The notes: generated from the sequence alone by a model not told the origin. Positions 43,749-56,010 are shown, counted from the stretch's first letter. The stretch: 64,000 nucleotides of DNA from Selaginella moellendorffii (GCF_000143415.4 NW_003314297.1:767612-831611), one strand, 5' to 3'. Numbers and translations: made by a program.

Positions 43749-46700
43749 ATGGCGTCTTCGCTTTGCGCGGCAGCGTCTTCGCTAGGAATTTTGTCAGTGC
43801 ATTCTCACACTCGAGGCAGAGGTAATCTCTCTTAGCAGTCATTTTGTTCCATGGAAGCTGAGAATGCTGGATTGATTGGTGCAGTAGGAGCTGGATACGA
43901 AGGACTTAGATATTACAATGACCTCGATGATCATCTCAGAGCTGTGAGTTTCTTGCTATAAGCTAGAAGTATGATTGTTTTCCTTGAAAACTTTCACAGG
44001 ACCTTTCAAGTCTATCGGCCGCGACAAGGATTCTTCCATCGACGCGTCCAAGCACGGTAAAGCGTCTTTGTCTTCTCTTTTCTTTCATAGCTTGACTTGA
44101 TGTTCTTTGAAAAATGTGTGTAGAAAATCTCAGCAATGATGGGAAATGGTCTCTTCACTCAAACCAGGCCCGATGTGCGAAGGATCGTCCCGGAAGCCAG
44201 GCCGAGCACAACGGTTGTCAAGGTGGTCTACGTTGTTCTTGAGGCACAATACCAGTCCTCACTCTCCGCGGCGGTAAGGAAGCTCAACAAAGCTAGAAAC
44301 GACGTCCAGTTTGAGGTGGTAGGCTACTTGGTCGAGGAGCTCAGGGACAAGGACAACTACGAGATGTTTTGCAAGGATCTCTCCAACGCCAACATTTTCA
44401 TAGGATCGCTCATATTTGTCGAGGAGCTCGCGCAGAAGGTGAAAGAGGCGCTGGAGAAGGAAAGAGAAAGGATGGACGCTGTTCTTGTCTTCCCGTCAAT
44501 GCCGGAGGTGATGAGACTAAACAAGCTGGGATCCTTCGCCATGTCGCAGCTGGGACAGAGCAAAAGTGCCATCGCTCAGCTGATACGGAGGAAGAAGAAA
44601 GAAAACGGCGGAAGATTTGAAGAGTCGATGCTCAAGTTGGTCAGGACAATTCCGAAAGTTCTGAAGTATCTGCCATCCGACAAGGCTCAGGATGCAAGGA
44701 AGTTCCTTATGAGCTTACAGTTCTGGTTAGGAGGCTCGTCAGAGAATTTAGAGAACTTGCTGCTCATGGTTTCGGGGTCATACGTTCCAAGTCTCAAGGG
44801 GAAGGATTTAGCATATGGAGAGCCTGTAGTCTTTCTGGACACTGGGATATGGCATCCGCTCGCTCCTACGATGTTTGACGACGTGAAAGAGTACTTGAAC
44901 TGGTACGGGACGAGAAGAGACATGAGCGACAGCCTGAAAGATCCGAATGCTCCCATAGTCGGCCTTATTCTCCAGAGAAGTCACATTGTAACGGGGGATG
45001 ATGGTCACTACGTAGCCGTTGTCATGGGACTGGAAGCTAAAGGTGCCAAAGTCGTGCCAATATTCGCAGGAGGACTCGACTTTTCCATGCCGGTGGAGAG
45101 GTTTTTATACGATCCCATCTCGAAGAAGCCACTTGTTCAGTCGGTGGTGTCGCTAACCGGATTTGCACTGGTCGGAGGGCCTGCCAGTCAAGACCACCCT
45201 CGAGCAGTGGAGGCTCTAACAAAGCTGGACGTCCCATATCTCGTGGCGCTTCCTCTTGTTTTCCAAACCACGGAAGAATGGCTTGGAAGCACGCTGGGTC
45301 TTCATCCAATTCAGGTGGCTCTTCAAGTTGCTTTGCCGGAACTAGACGGAGGATTGGAACCAATTGTCTTCTCTGGTCGCGACAGTCGGACAGGTACTGC
45401 TCAGCTTTGATTTATTTGGTTTTCTAACGAACGTTTTCCTTTGTTTCTTTCAGGAAAGTCGCATGCTTTACACCATCGCGTGGAGCAGCTTTGCACCCGG
45501 GCTGTTAAGTGGGCCAATCTAAAGCGAAAGAGTGTGGTAAGCTTTTGTTGATTTTGTATCCCCACGAAAACGTTTAAAACGTGGACGACATGCAGGCAGA
45601 TAAGAAACTCGCGGTCACAGTCTTCAGCTTTCCACCAGATAAAGGAAATGTGGGAACCGCGGCTTATCTCAACGTGTTCTCTTCAATCTTCAGTGTTCTA
45701 ACGGATCTCAAAAAGGACGGCTACAACGTAGATGGTCTGCCAGAAACAGCCGAGGGCCTGATCGAGGACATTCTTCACGACAAAGAAGCGAAGTTTAGCA
45801 GCCCCAACCTGAACGTCGCATACAAGATGAGCGTTCGAGAGTATGAGAAGCTGACTCCGTATGCCAAATCTTTGGAAGAAAGCTGGGGTAAGCCACCAGG
45901 GAATCTAAACTCAGATGGTGCCAACTTACTCGTCTACGGGAAGCAATATGGAAACGTTTTTATTGGAGTGCAGCCAACTTTTGGATATGAAGGCGATCCT
46001 ATGAGACTTTTGTTTGCGAAGTCTGCCAGCCCTCACCACGGTTTTGCGGCTTACTACACGTTTCTCGAGAGGATATTTGAAGCGGACGCAGTTCTCCACT
46101 TTGGTACTCATGGCTCGCTCGAGTTCATGCCCGGAAAGCAAGTTGGAATGAGCGACGCCTGCTTCCCAGACAGCTTGATCGGAAACATTCCCAACGTTTA
46201 CTACTACGCAGCAAACAATCCTTCCGAAGCCACTATTGCCAAGCGGAGGAGCTATGCAAACACCATCAGCTATTTAACGCCTCCAGCGGAGAATGCCGGT
46301 CTTTACAAGGGGCTGAAGCAGCTCAGCGAGCTCATTGCATCATATCAGTCTCTCAAAGACAGCGGCCGAGGAAACCAGATCGTTAGCAGCATCATAAGCA
46401 CGGCAAAACAGTGCAACCTTGACAAAGATGTGGCATTGCCAGAGGAAGAAGTCGACTTAAACCCGGAGGAGAGGGACTTGGTGGTTGGAAAAATATACGG
46501 AAAGATCATGGAGATTGAGTCCCGGCTATTGCCTTGCGGCTTGCACGTCATTGGAGAGCCTCCGACTGCCTTAGAAGCTGTGGCAACGCTCGTCAATATT
46601 GCCGCTTTGGACAGGCCAGACGAAAACATCTATGGTCTTCCTGGGATTCTTTCTTCGGCCGTTGGTAAGGATATGGAGAGCGTTTACAGGAACGCAGACA

Positions 46701-48404
46701 AGGGAAATTTAGAAGACGTGGAGCTTCTCAAGGAGATAACTGATACGTGCCGGGAGATCATATCTTGCTACGTCAACAAGACAACTGACAAGAACGGCCA
46801 AGTCGTCAATGTCCTCGACAAGCTGGGAAACTTTGGCTTTCTCAACATGGGAAGAAAAGAGCCGTGGCTCGAGGTGGTATACAAAACGAAGTTCAGGGAC
46901 GCCAACCAGGAAAAGCTCCGGGTTCTTTTCGATTTTCTCAACGAGTGTCTCAAGCTCATCGTGGCGGACAACGAACTTCAGGGACTTAAGCAAGCTCTAG
47001 ATGGGAGATATGTGGAGCCCGGTCCAGGAGGAGATCCTATCAGGAATCCGAAAGTTCTTCCGACTGGAAAAAACATCCATGCATTGGATCCGCAAGCAAT
47101 CCCAACGATAGCTGCTCTTCAGAGCGCCAAAGTCGTGGTGGAGCGCCTGCTGGAGCGTCAGAAGCTGGAAAACGAGGGAAAGTATCCCGAGACAATAGCT
47201 CTGGTGCTGTGGGGAACGGACAACATCAAGACTTATGGAGAGTCGCTTGCTCAAGTTCTATGGATGCTTGGAGTCAAGCCGGTGCCGGACGCCTTGGGAC
47301 GTGTTAACAAGATCGAGCCTGTGTCGCTGGAGGAGCTAGGAAGGCCAAGGATCGACGTCGTGGTGAATTGCTCCGGGGTGTTTAGAGACTTGTTCATCAA
47401 CCAGGTCAGTTTTCTTCCTTGTTCTATCATCGGTTTTCTTTGTTTGAGATTCGACACTGACCAAAGTTCGCTCGTGTAGATGAATTTGCTCGATCGAGCA
47501 GTGAAGATGGTCGCAGAGCTGGACGAGCCTGCAGAGCAAAACTTCGTCCGCAAGCATGTGCTGGAGCAGGCCAAGAGCCTCGGCGTGGAAGTTCGCGAAG
47601 CTGCAACACGCATCTTCTCCAACGCCTCGGGCTCTTACTCCTCAAACGTCAACCTGGCGGTGGAAAACTCGTCGTGGGACAACGAAAAGCAGCTGCAGGA
47701 CATGTACCTGACGAGGAAATCCTTCGCCTTCGACTCCGACACCCCAGGCGCGGGGATGAGCGAGAAGCGCAAGATCTTCGAAGCGGCTCTGGCAACGGCA
47801 GACGCGACTTTCCAGAACCTCGACTCGTCGGAGATCTCCCTCACTGACGTCAGCCACTACTTCGACTCGGACCCCACGAAACTCGTCCAGAGCCTCCGAG
47901 GCGACAAGAAGAAGCCCAGCGCGTACATTGCCGACACAACCACGGCAAACGCTCAGGTAAGAGTGGAGTGTTTCTAGCTTCTTGTTCTTCCAAGATCTAA
48001 CAAGCTTCTCATCGATCAAACAGGTAAGAACTCTCGGAGAAACCGTGAGGCTGGACGCGAGAACCAAGCTGCTGAATCCAAAGTGGTACGAAGGCATGCT
48101 GTCGAGCGGCTACGAGGGCGTGCGCGAGATCGAGAAGAGGCTGACGAACACCATGGGGTGGAGCGCCACCTCCGGCCAAGTCGATAACTGGGTCTACGAG
48201 GAGGCCAACACGACGTTCATCGAGGACGAGGCGATGCAAAAGCGGCTGCTCGAGACCAATCCAAACTCCTTCCGCAAGCTCGTCGCCACATTCTTGGAAG
48301 CCAACGGCCGCGGCTACTGGGAGACCTCGGACGAGAACTTGGAGAAGCTCCGCCAGTTATACGCCGAAGTGGAGGATCGCATCGAAGGGGTCGAGAGGAA
48401 CTAA
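43749..48404 (+). CDS. CHLH: Magnesium-chelatase subunit H
   Basis: The porphyrin-binding subunit of Mg-chelatase, which inserts magnesium into protoporphyrin IX in plastids, the first committed step of chlorophyll synthesis (also called GUN5). Eight exons close in phase (43749-43821, 43888-43943, 44000-44056, 44124-45393, 45454-45536, 45596-47404, 47480-47956, 48024-48404) to give 1,401 residues, near the family norm. The first three short exons code for a Ser/Ala/Arg-rich plastid leader; the mature part begins around Gly-Asn-Gly-Leu-Phe-Thr-Gln-Thr. Conserved blocks include [13 protein letters not shown], Asn-Asn-Pro-Ser-Glu-Ala-Thr and Pro-Lys-Trp-Tyr-Glu-Gly-Met. A G-box upstream suggests light control. 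Confidence 0.98.
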
Positions 48405-48560
48405 AAGGTAACACATTGTAAATTATTTTTACAGCAATAAATTACCTCAAGTTTTTGTTACCTCATAGAGGAAATTATTTTTACAACAAAAGTTACAAAG
48501 TTTTTATCAATAACTTGACATGGATGTCACAAGGTTAAAACTCTGTAAAAAAGAAACTTT

Positions 48561-48634
48561 CGTGGACGGCAGGATTCGAACCTGCGCGAGTAAAACTCAC
48601 ATGGCATGCCCGATAACCACTCCGGCACGTCCAC
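48561..48634 (-). pseudogene. tRNA-Ser pseudogene lacking the anticodon arm
   Basis: On the minus strand the acceptor stem (GTGGACG/CGTCCAC), D-arm, variable arm and T-arm of the tRNA-Ser(AGA) gene at 27876-27956 are kept, but the ten bases holding the anticodon loop are replaced by CC, leaving 74 nt. Without the anticodon it cannot decode. The variable arm has changed but still pairs (GTGAG next to ACTCGC). Confidence 0.85.
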
Positions 48635-48755
48635 GTCACCTACACGCCATGGAAGTGTTCTTCCCGCCAAGACCGCGAGCGTTTTTCTAAAATCTAGGGC
48701 TCATATTTTATTCGATGGGGGAGGAGGAAGAACAGGAGCATCGTGCTGAGCGATC

Positions 48756-50877
48756 ATGGCGGCAGTGCCCGGAAAGATCCCGGCCAGTCAGCGTGCTGTT
48801 GCTTTCGGTAAGCTGGGCCTACTCTCACGGGTGTCTTGTTGTCGTTCTCGCGCCGCGCGATTTCGTCCTGGCTACCTCTCCCTCTCACCTCGACGAGGTC
48901 TCGCGGCCGCCACTTGCACTGCGTCAGTCGCTATGGATCCACTGCAAACCGATCGCCTGGTCGCGGAGCTGCGCGATGCGTTCCGGAGCGGGCGGACGCG
49001 CCCCATGGAATGGCGCGCGGCGCAGCTCCGCGCCATGCTGCGGATGATCGATGAGCGGGAGGGGGAGATCATCGAGGCGCTGGATCGGGATATTGGGAAG
49101 CCAGCGTACGAGACATATGTTGCGGAGGTGGGAGATTTTTTTCTTCCTTTGTTTTTGTCGCTCTATAAGTTTTTGTTGTCTCAGCTCTCGACGATAGCCA
49201 ATTCGTGTACAAATGCTCTCAAACATCTCAGAAGCTGGATGGCTCCAGACAAGGTAGTTTTGATCGATCGATTTTGCAAAAGATCGTCTTTTGCTGCTGG
49301 CAGGTCTCGACATCGATGATCAGCTTTCCTTCATCCGGAGAAATCGTCCCAGAGCCCCTCGGCGTTGCGCTCGTTATCTCTGCCTGGAACTTCCCTTTCC
49401 GTGAGTCTCTGGAATTCTAGTTCTCATGACTAGTGTTTTCTTTTCTTTTCCTGTAGTGCTGTCTCTGGATCCCGTCATCGGTGCCATCTGTGCTGGGAAC
49501 GCGGTGGTCTTGAAACCATCGGAGCTTGCACCGGCCACTGCTGCTTTGCTTGCAAAACTGGTTCCTTTGTACTTGGACAAGAAGGCCATTCGCGTTGTAG
49601 AAGGAGGTGTTCCGGAGACAACAGCTCTTCTGGATCAGCAGTGGGACAAGATTTTCTACACTGGTAAGTTGATAACTTCTTTTCAACTGGACGAAGGAAG
49701 AACTCACTCTATCATCGCAGGGAGCACGCGTGTGGGCAAGATAGTCATGGCTGCTGCTGCCAAGAATCTGACACCGGTGGTGTTGGAGCTCGGGGGAAAG
49801 TCCCCGGTTCTTGTTGATTCCAATGTAGATGTCAAGGTACAGTCCATTGCGTGACTTGTGGAATAACTTGTGAGTCCATTCCTAACTTTACATTAGGTGA
49901 CTGCGAGGAGAATTGCTCTTGGGAAATGGGGCAACAACAACGCACAAGCTTGCATCTCTCCCGATTATATCCTTGCTGACGAATCGGTGGTACCAAAATT
50001 GGTACGCTTTTTATTTCTCTCGCCTCTTTCTTCTGTCGCTTCAACATTAAGTTGTCGCAGATAACTGCCATCAAGGAGTGTTTGCTTGAATTCTATGGGG
50101 ATGATCCAAGCAAGTCCAAGGACATCGCTCGCGTCGTCAATGGCTCTCACTTTGAACGCCTCACGGGCCTCTTGGACGAGGACGGGGTGAAAGACAAGAT
50201 AGTGTTTGGAGGAGCACGGGACTCAAACAAGCTGTACGTTCATTTTTTGTTTTCTTGTTCGTGTCTTACTATTTCCCTGAACCCCCAGGTTCATCGCTCC
50301 CACTGTTATCCTCGATCCTCCCGCGGACAGTGCCGTCATGACGGAGGAGATTTTTGGACCACTGCTGCCCGTCATCCCGGTGAGTTCTTTTTTTCTCCAG
50401 TGCCGCACACATACTCAGTTTTTCAACAATAACAGGTTGACTCCATGGAATCCGCCATGAGCTTTGTAAACACGAGGCCCAAACCTCTGGCCCTCTATCT
50501 CTTCACTCGCGACAAAGCTCTGGAGAAGAAGGTGGTCAGCGAAACATCAGCGGGAGGCATGGTTGTCAATGACACAGTTTTACATGTAAGTGTGAACGTT
50601 TTGTTAGTGGATTTTTGATGTTTTTGGTCCTTCGCAGTTTGTCACCGAGACAATGCCTTTCGGTGGCGTCGGGCACAGTGGAATGGGGGCGTACCATGGC
50701 AAGTTCTCTTTCGATGCTTTCAGCCACAGAAAGGCCGTTTTATACCGAGGCTTCTGGGGGGACATGGCGTCGCGATATCCTCCTTACACCATTGCCAAGC
50801 AAACTTTTGTAAAGAATTTTCTCCAAGGGAACTATCTGGAAGCGATCAAGGCCTTACTCCAAACTCTAAGATCATGA
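48756..50877 (+). CDS. Aldehyde dehydrogenase, family 3, probably plastid-targeted
   Basis: NAD(P)-dependent oxidation of fatty aldehydes formed in stress, as in plant ALDH3I1/ALDH3H1. Ten exons close in phase (48756-49127, 49185-49253, 49304-49400, 49457-49663, 49721-49836, 49897-50001, 50061-50233, 50289-50379, 50436-50585, 50638-50877) to give 539 residues. The first 60 residues are Arg/Ser/Ala-rich, a likely plastid transit peptide, followed by Met-Asp-Pro-Leu where shorter cytosolic forms would begin. Catalytic residues are Glu in Leu-Glu-Leu-Gly-Gly-Lys-Ser-Pro and Cys in Asn-Ala-Gln-Ala-Cys-Ile-Ser. Glu-Glu-Ile-Phe-Gly-Pro and Asn-Phe-Pro-Phe motifs are present. A hydrophobic, basic C-terminal part may touch membranes. 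Its stop is 63 bp from that of the convergent DUF3754 gene. Confidence 0.95.
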
Positions 50878-50940
50878 TAGATCCTCTATGATGCGAAACT
50901 CAACTTTATAATTTTAAATGTTGAAAGTTTTGATAGGATA

Positions 50941-53178
50941 TTATATGCTTTCTATCATTCTTTTACGAATAATTTCGATCGCGTCTTTTGGAGGTGTGGT
51001 CTTGAAAAGATTTCCCCTTTCCTCCACAATCCCAAGTCTCAGGAGCTTACCAACAGCATCCTTGACTTGGAATTCACTCGTCCCACTCTGGAAAGTGTCC
51101 ATGAGAATATTATTGCATTGATCTTGCAGCTCCTGCAATGAAACTTAGCGATGCCCAGAACGCAAATATAAATTAGACAAACCTCTTCGTCAAGACACTT
51201 TTCGTCAGGCTGCCTAAGTAAAACATAGTACGCTATAATAGCCTCTTTCACCTGTTTTATGCAGACAGACACCATTTTAAAGAGCTCTATGAGTTAACAT
51301 CCTTCTCACCTCTTGCTGGATGGCCTCATCCATAACATACAAGAGAGTTCCATGTCCACAATCAAGCTGTTTATCCTCCATGAGCTTGTTGATGAGCCTC
51401 TCGTACTCGAGAACATTCATAGTGAACCTGCATTCATAGTGGAAAATCGATGAGAAAGAAGCCTTAGTTGCTTGATAGATTGACACTTACGTTAGATAAA
51501 CTTTTGTGGCATAACTGAAAAAAACTACAAGCATTCCGATCACCAGGCCCATGGGATTGTGCTGCCGCAAGGCTGATAGAATCCCCACCTAAAGACCTTG
51601 AGCGATAAGCTTAATTCTGAAAACATTGGACTTACTAGAGAAATGAAGAAGAACACCAAAAGTGTGATCCAGTCCGTAAATGGGAGCTTTGGATGCTTTT
51701 TAGCGGGCTGTAATAAAAACAAAATCGTGAGATAAGTGAGAGATATAGCATCGGATATTATACCAGGATAAGCTCCATGTCTGCCATTGGAATTCCCTTG
51801 TAGTGCCTTATGTGAATGCCGCGCTCTCCATGGCAGGAAGTATGGGTCAAACTTGTGGCTTTCCTGTACGCAATCTCAATTCAGCGAAAACTCTCAAAAC
51901 AACTCATGAAAACAACCTGTAGACTATGATCATGTGATCAAATGTTGGCTCTTGCAGATCGAGCTTCTGAAAAAACTTCTTAAATCGGAACGAGTTTGAC
52001 ACGTGAATTCGCTTCACACATATGAAGTTCTCAGACGTCCTGCCATAGAGTGAACTAAGATTATTGTAAGTGCTTCGGAGTAAATGAATAAAACTTACCT
52101 TGCAGGTTCCGACTCGCGACTCTTAGACTCTTCTGCAACAGACTTCCTGCGGCAAAAGCTCACCAACCTTGTAAGGATCAGAAGAAGTATGGGCTCACAT
52201 ACCCCAAGAGCCAGCGCCATGCTTTCACAGCATAGAGTTTGATGGTGTTCCAGAAAAATTTAAGGATGCAATCAATCTTTGCTTGATAGAACTGACCGCT
52301 CTTTCTATCTATCCCAATGCCTCGACGAAATATTACGTAGAGGGAGCCTAAGTCCCCGCCAGGATTGATATCGTGATATTTCGAGTCCTTGAAGAACTGA
52401 TCGTCAAGCTGGACAACAGAAGGAAAGACGTCGTCATTCAGAATTAATTCTTCATCCTATACTACGACCTTTTTCCGATTGATTTTCGTGGTCAAATGGA
52501 AGAGATACTGACTGGAGGTGGCCACTTTCAGCTCTTGCGCGCTCAAAGGCTTGAAGTTACTTTTGTCCATGGCCTGAGAGCTTGTCTATATTATAATCAC
52601 TGAACCGTAGCAGGAAAAGTGAGAGACACTTACGTCGGATAAAAGCTCGAGAAATCTATCCTGACTTTCCTTGACTTGGGATTCAGAAAAGCTTTCCAGC
52701 TTCTTGACATTGCCAAGAGGATTGAAGAGCTCATAGACATCCTGCAATGTTCTTTCAATGAAAGAGAAGAAAACTTGAAACAGTAGACCAGACGCTGTAG
52801 CTTACAGTGAGATTCTCTCGTCTAGAGCGGTACTGCAAGGCGATTATTTGCTCCAGCTTGTCACAAAGCAGCAGAAAATCATCCCGATGCGCTGAAAAGG
52901 CAAGGGGTCTTATAAACCAAAATGCTACGCAATCTAGTACCCTGACCGATAATGGAAGAGCAGAGCTTGGAGATGAGCTCCTTCTTGGGAATCTCGATCA
53001 CAATCTCCCGCTTGAGGCGGATGCTGTGGTCCTCCACTCGCAATTCGATCTCCGACCTGCCCCTGTGACAAGAAGCACAATCAGGGGGCGGGCGAGAAAG
53101 ATGAAAGAATCAAACATACGCAGTGTACTTACATTGCTTTGGCAAGAATAGAGGGATGGCGCCCCCGCCCAGCTGCAT
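50941..53178 (-). CDS. DUF3754 (TMEM143-like) membrane protein
   Basis: Fourteen exons close in phase (53178-53120, 53062-52941, 52891-52806, 52741-52634, 52573-52469, 52408-52203, 52146-52099, 52039-51917, 51863-51764, 51707-51636, 51588-51491, 51427-51310, 51251-51183, 51132-50941) to give 501 residues. The protein has Tyr-Val-Ile-Phe-Arg-Arg-Gly-Ile-Gly-Ile-Asp, typical of the plant DUF3754 family, and two membrane helices near residues 325-375 (Trp-Ile-Thr-Leu-Leu-Val-Phe-Phe-Phe and Met-Gly-Leu-Val-Ile-Gly-Met-Leu). Function is unknown. Phase decides the start: using the GTATGT donor at 53119 and ATG 53178 gives one open frame, while the better-looking GTAAGT donor at 53132 and ATG 53198 do not. 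The protein starts Met-Gln-Leu-Gly-Gly-Gly with no clear targeting signal. Confidence 0.9.
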
Positions 53179-53385
53179 TTTGTTCGCGGCAGCGCCATCG
53201 CTTTGCTTGCTGCCTACTCGTGAATCTCCTCCTTGCGGATCAAGGAAGAAAATAAAAAATATTAGGGCTCTACATTTGAATAATCGAGGGCGTGACGTGG
53301 ATTAGGGCATGCGAGGTGGGCCCGTTAAGGGTAACTAGCTGTTTCTCGAATATGCTTACTTTAATACCCTTTCTATTATTAGGCG

Positions 53386-53406
53386 CCCTTACCCTAACCC
53401 TAACCC
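53386..53406. repeat. Short telomere-like tract (CCCTAA)n
   Basis: CCCTTA followed by two CCCTAA units and CCC, about 200 bp upstream of the DUF3754 gene. The unit is six bases long, unlike the seven-base units at 7056. Confidence 0.7.
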
Positions 53407-53750
53407 TTCTAACCTTTCAGGAGAAATGCCATTCCTTGCCAGGTCTGTGACATTACAATCCATCTGTGAGTTGTCATGCGGCCTACGTGGCTCGTGCAAG
53501 GCCTCAAGGTGGACTTAAACAATTGGGGCGAATTTTACTCGCCACACCAGATCGATTGGAATGAGCTCCTCCTTTTTGAATAAACATATACTGTCAATGT
53601 CCGCTGCGCAAAATTCAGAGTTGGAGATATTCTCTGGAACAAAACATATATAGAAAGGTGCAAGTTTTACGTAGTTATAAATTGAGGAACTATATCCCCT
53701 CCTGTCAAATCTATTTTTATTTCATTGAATTCCCCCTAATAAAAATAGAT

Positions 53751-53933
53751 TCACATCATAATATATTTGATTGCATAATGAGATTCAGCACTTGAAAATT
53801 TATGGCTTTCAAAAGCAATTATATGACTGTCTTGCGTGAGCACAGCACTAATTCCCGCATCACTTACATTTGTTATCACTATGAACGACTTTGCAGCATT
53901 TAGAAGAACAATGATAGTTGTCATCACTACCAT
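53751..53933 (-). mobile_element. Ty3/gypsy retrotransposon RNase H fragment
   Basis: The minus strand codes for a block like the start of gypsy RNase H: Phe-Ile-Val-Ile-Thr-Asn-Val-Ser-Asp-Ala-Gly-Ile-Ser-Ala-Val-Leu, then Ile-Ala-Phe-Glu-Ser. The first catalytic Asp (usual Thr-Asp-Ala-Ser) is Asn here. No other part of the element is nearby. Confidence 0.75.
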
Positions 53934-54196
53934 CTTAAGCTGTGCAAACCTAGAAGCTACTGCTTTATTCCACTTTATAAAGAAACAGAAACAGCATTAA
54001 TGTATACCACAGAAACAGCATTAATGCATACCACAGAAACAGCGAGCAAACCACTACACATGTGTTGTTTGTTTTTTGTTTCAGGCAAGCAAGAAACAAG
54101 CCAATCACTACACATGTGTTTTGGCTGACCAAATTATACTACTGCCCTATAGTAATATTTATAAAGAGTTAAACTTTTCTTATTGCTTGATACAAG

Positions 54197-54281
54197 TATG
54201 GCGTGCAATTCGTAAAAGGGTGGATTTTACAACTGTGGATTTCATTCACACCACGTGTATGCTTGCTATTGGTCCACATGT
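54197..54281 (+). repeat. Left terminal inverted repeat
   Basis: Matches the reverse complement of 62641-62725 with scattered mismatches. The outermost 27 bases are identical. Confidence 0.75.
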
Positions 54282-54585
54282 ATTATGAGTGTGAAAAAAA
54301 CACAGGCATAGAATATTTTACGAATATCCAATCCTTATGCCCCGGATGGGGCATCATGCCCATAGCAATGACCCATGCTATGTATGGAATGGAGCCATTC
54401 ATGGCCCATAGACCCATTCATCCCATGCATTCGACCAAGTTGTTAATGTTGCAAACCAAATGGACAATCGACTAAATTGCATACCATACTACCTTATCTA
54501 GAGCACTATGTTCTCACGTCTTGCTCTTGGCGCTCATGGCAAGAGTTTATCTTTCGTTGCAATGCATTTACGAATTGCACGCCTT
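54197..54585. mobile_element. Possible MITE with the same terminal sequence
   Basis: GGCGTGCAATTCGTAAA opens this 389-bp segment and its exact reverse complement (TTTACGAATTGCACGCC) closes it. It may be a short non-autonomous relative of the large element, or the inner copy may be a subterminal repeat of it. Confidence 0.45.
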
Positions 54586-54587
54586 TT

Positions 54588-54985
54588 TTAACATAGTGTC
54601 ATAGCAAGCATAAGTGAACTCCATCTAGAATTTGGGATCGCTGTGTCCTCCCCACATTGCCGACCGCCGCTGTGCTGCTCGCAATCATCGATGCTCCCAT
54701 TGTTACCCGCCGCAGCGTCTAGGCAATCATTGAATCCTCTTGCTTCCTCCGTCTTGCATTGTGATTCTTGAGGTGCATTCACCATGGACGTGAAGAACTC
54801 CTGGGCTCTCATAGCTGGAAAATGTTGGAAATTGAGTCACACCTGGGCACACCTCTTTTAACATAGTGTTTATAGCAAACATAAGTGAACTCCATCTAAC
54901 TCCATTGCAAAGCCATGGATATATACTATCTGGAGTCATGTTTTTAATGGATCCCATTGAGTTTATCTTTTGTTGCAATTGATTT
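54588..54985. repeat. Scrambled short repeats
   Basis: A 37-bp block (TTTAACATAGTGT then ATAAGTGAACTCCATCTA) occurs at about 54588-54624 and again at 54857-54894. A second block (GAGTTTATCTTTCGTTGCAA-like) occurs at about 54543 and 54958. Their order differs between copies, suggesting nested insertions. Confidence 0.6.
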
Positions 54986-55130
54986 CCAGTGTAGCTCTCT
55001 CAACACTTGAGTTTTGTACCATGATGCTTAGAAGATTTGCATATGACTCAAAAGTAGGTTGAAGTCTAACCAATTCAATGAATTGGTGGGGCTTATACTT
55101 CAATTGTAAAGGTGCATAGTGTTGATGTTT

Positions 55131-55398
55131 GGACCTAGAGTTCTCTCAAGAGGAGCATGCTAAAGGAAATTTGAGAATGTGGAAGTTGCAATTGCATGTA
55201 GTAACATTCAGGATAACAATAGACACTTTCAACATTTTCCAATTATAATTGTTTCAAATTGGACCTGGAGTTCTCTCAAGAGGAGCATGCTGAAGGAGAT
55301 TTGAGAATATGGAAGTTGCAATTACATGTAGTAACATTTAGGTGAGAAGAGCAATGACAATGGACACTTACAATATTTTCCAATCATAACCGTTTCAA
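55131..55398. repeat. Two-copy tandem repeat, unit about 130 bp
   Basis: Units 55131-55260 and 55261-55398 both start GGACCT(A/G)GAGTTCTCTC and end TTTTCCAAT-ATAA-GTTTCAAATT, with about 90 percent identity by eye. Non-coding. Confidence 0.85.
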
Positions 55399-55626
55399 AT
55401 TTTGAAATTTGTAAAAAGGGTTTCCAAGCATGGGGCAAAACTATCCAATGTATGCCGTGCGCTACGGCCGAAGAACTGGAGTTTTCAGGGATTGGAAGCT
55501 CGTGCTCACTTTGGTAAGAGTAGATTTGTAATAGTTTCCTATATGGTCTAACCCTTTTGCAATGTTTGAGGTTTTTGGGTTTCCTCCTAGCATGGCAAAC
55601 TAGAGAGGATTTTATGAGGCACAACA

Positions 55627-56010
55627 ATGGATCCAATAGGGACAGGACTGAGGATTCTATATGATGCCTCCTCCTCTCAAGGCTCGACAATCCCTTCGAC
55701 AAGGCAGCCTAAGACTACTTCTAATCTTGTGTCAATCACCGAGGGGAAAGGTCCTGCTGAAGAAAGTGACAGTGAGGGATATGTTACTGCTCGAGATGCA
55801 AGCGAGGACGAGTTCACAAACCCAGAGGGTGATTTTGGTTCTACCAAACAGGTTGAGAGTTCCTCAAGTGAGGATGGGCATCATGTAGCACCCAAGCTCA
55901 ATAGTTTTGACCCAGAACCTAAATTGGGAGCTGCTTTGGAAGCTATAATGATTACCCTTGGTGAGACAAGCATAAGCCAAAAGGGTACCAAGGGCCGCAA
56001 GTGCCTATAA
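55627..56010 (+). CDS. Hypothetical acidic protein inside the transposon
   Basis: An open frame of 127 residues, Ser/Glu/Thr-rich and low in hydrophobic residues, with no known domain. It lies tail-to-tail with the HECT-like gene. It could be the last exon of a longer gene or a chance frame; nothing decides. Confidence 0.3.
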   Translation: MDPIGTGLRILYDASSSQGSTIPSTRQPKTTSNLVSITEGKGPAEESDSEGYVTARDASEDEFTNPEGDFGSTKQVESSSSEDGHHVAPKLNSFDPEPKLGAALEAIMITLGETSISQKGTKGRKCL

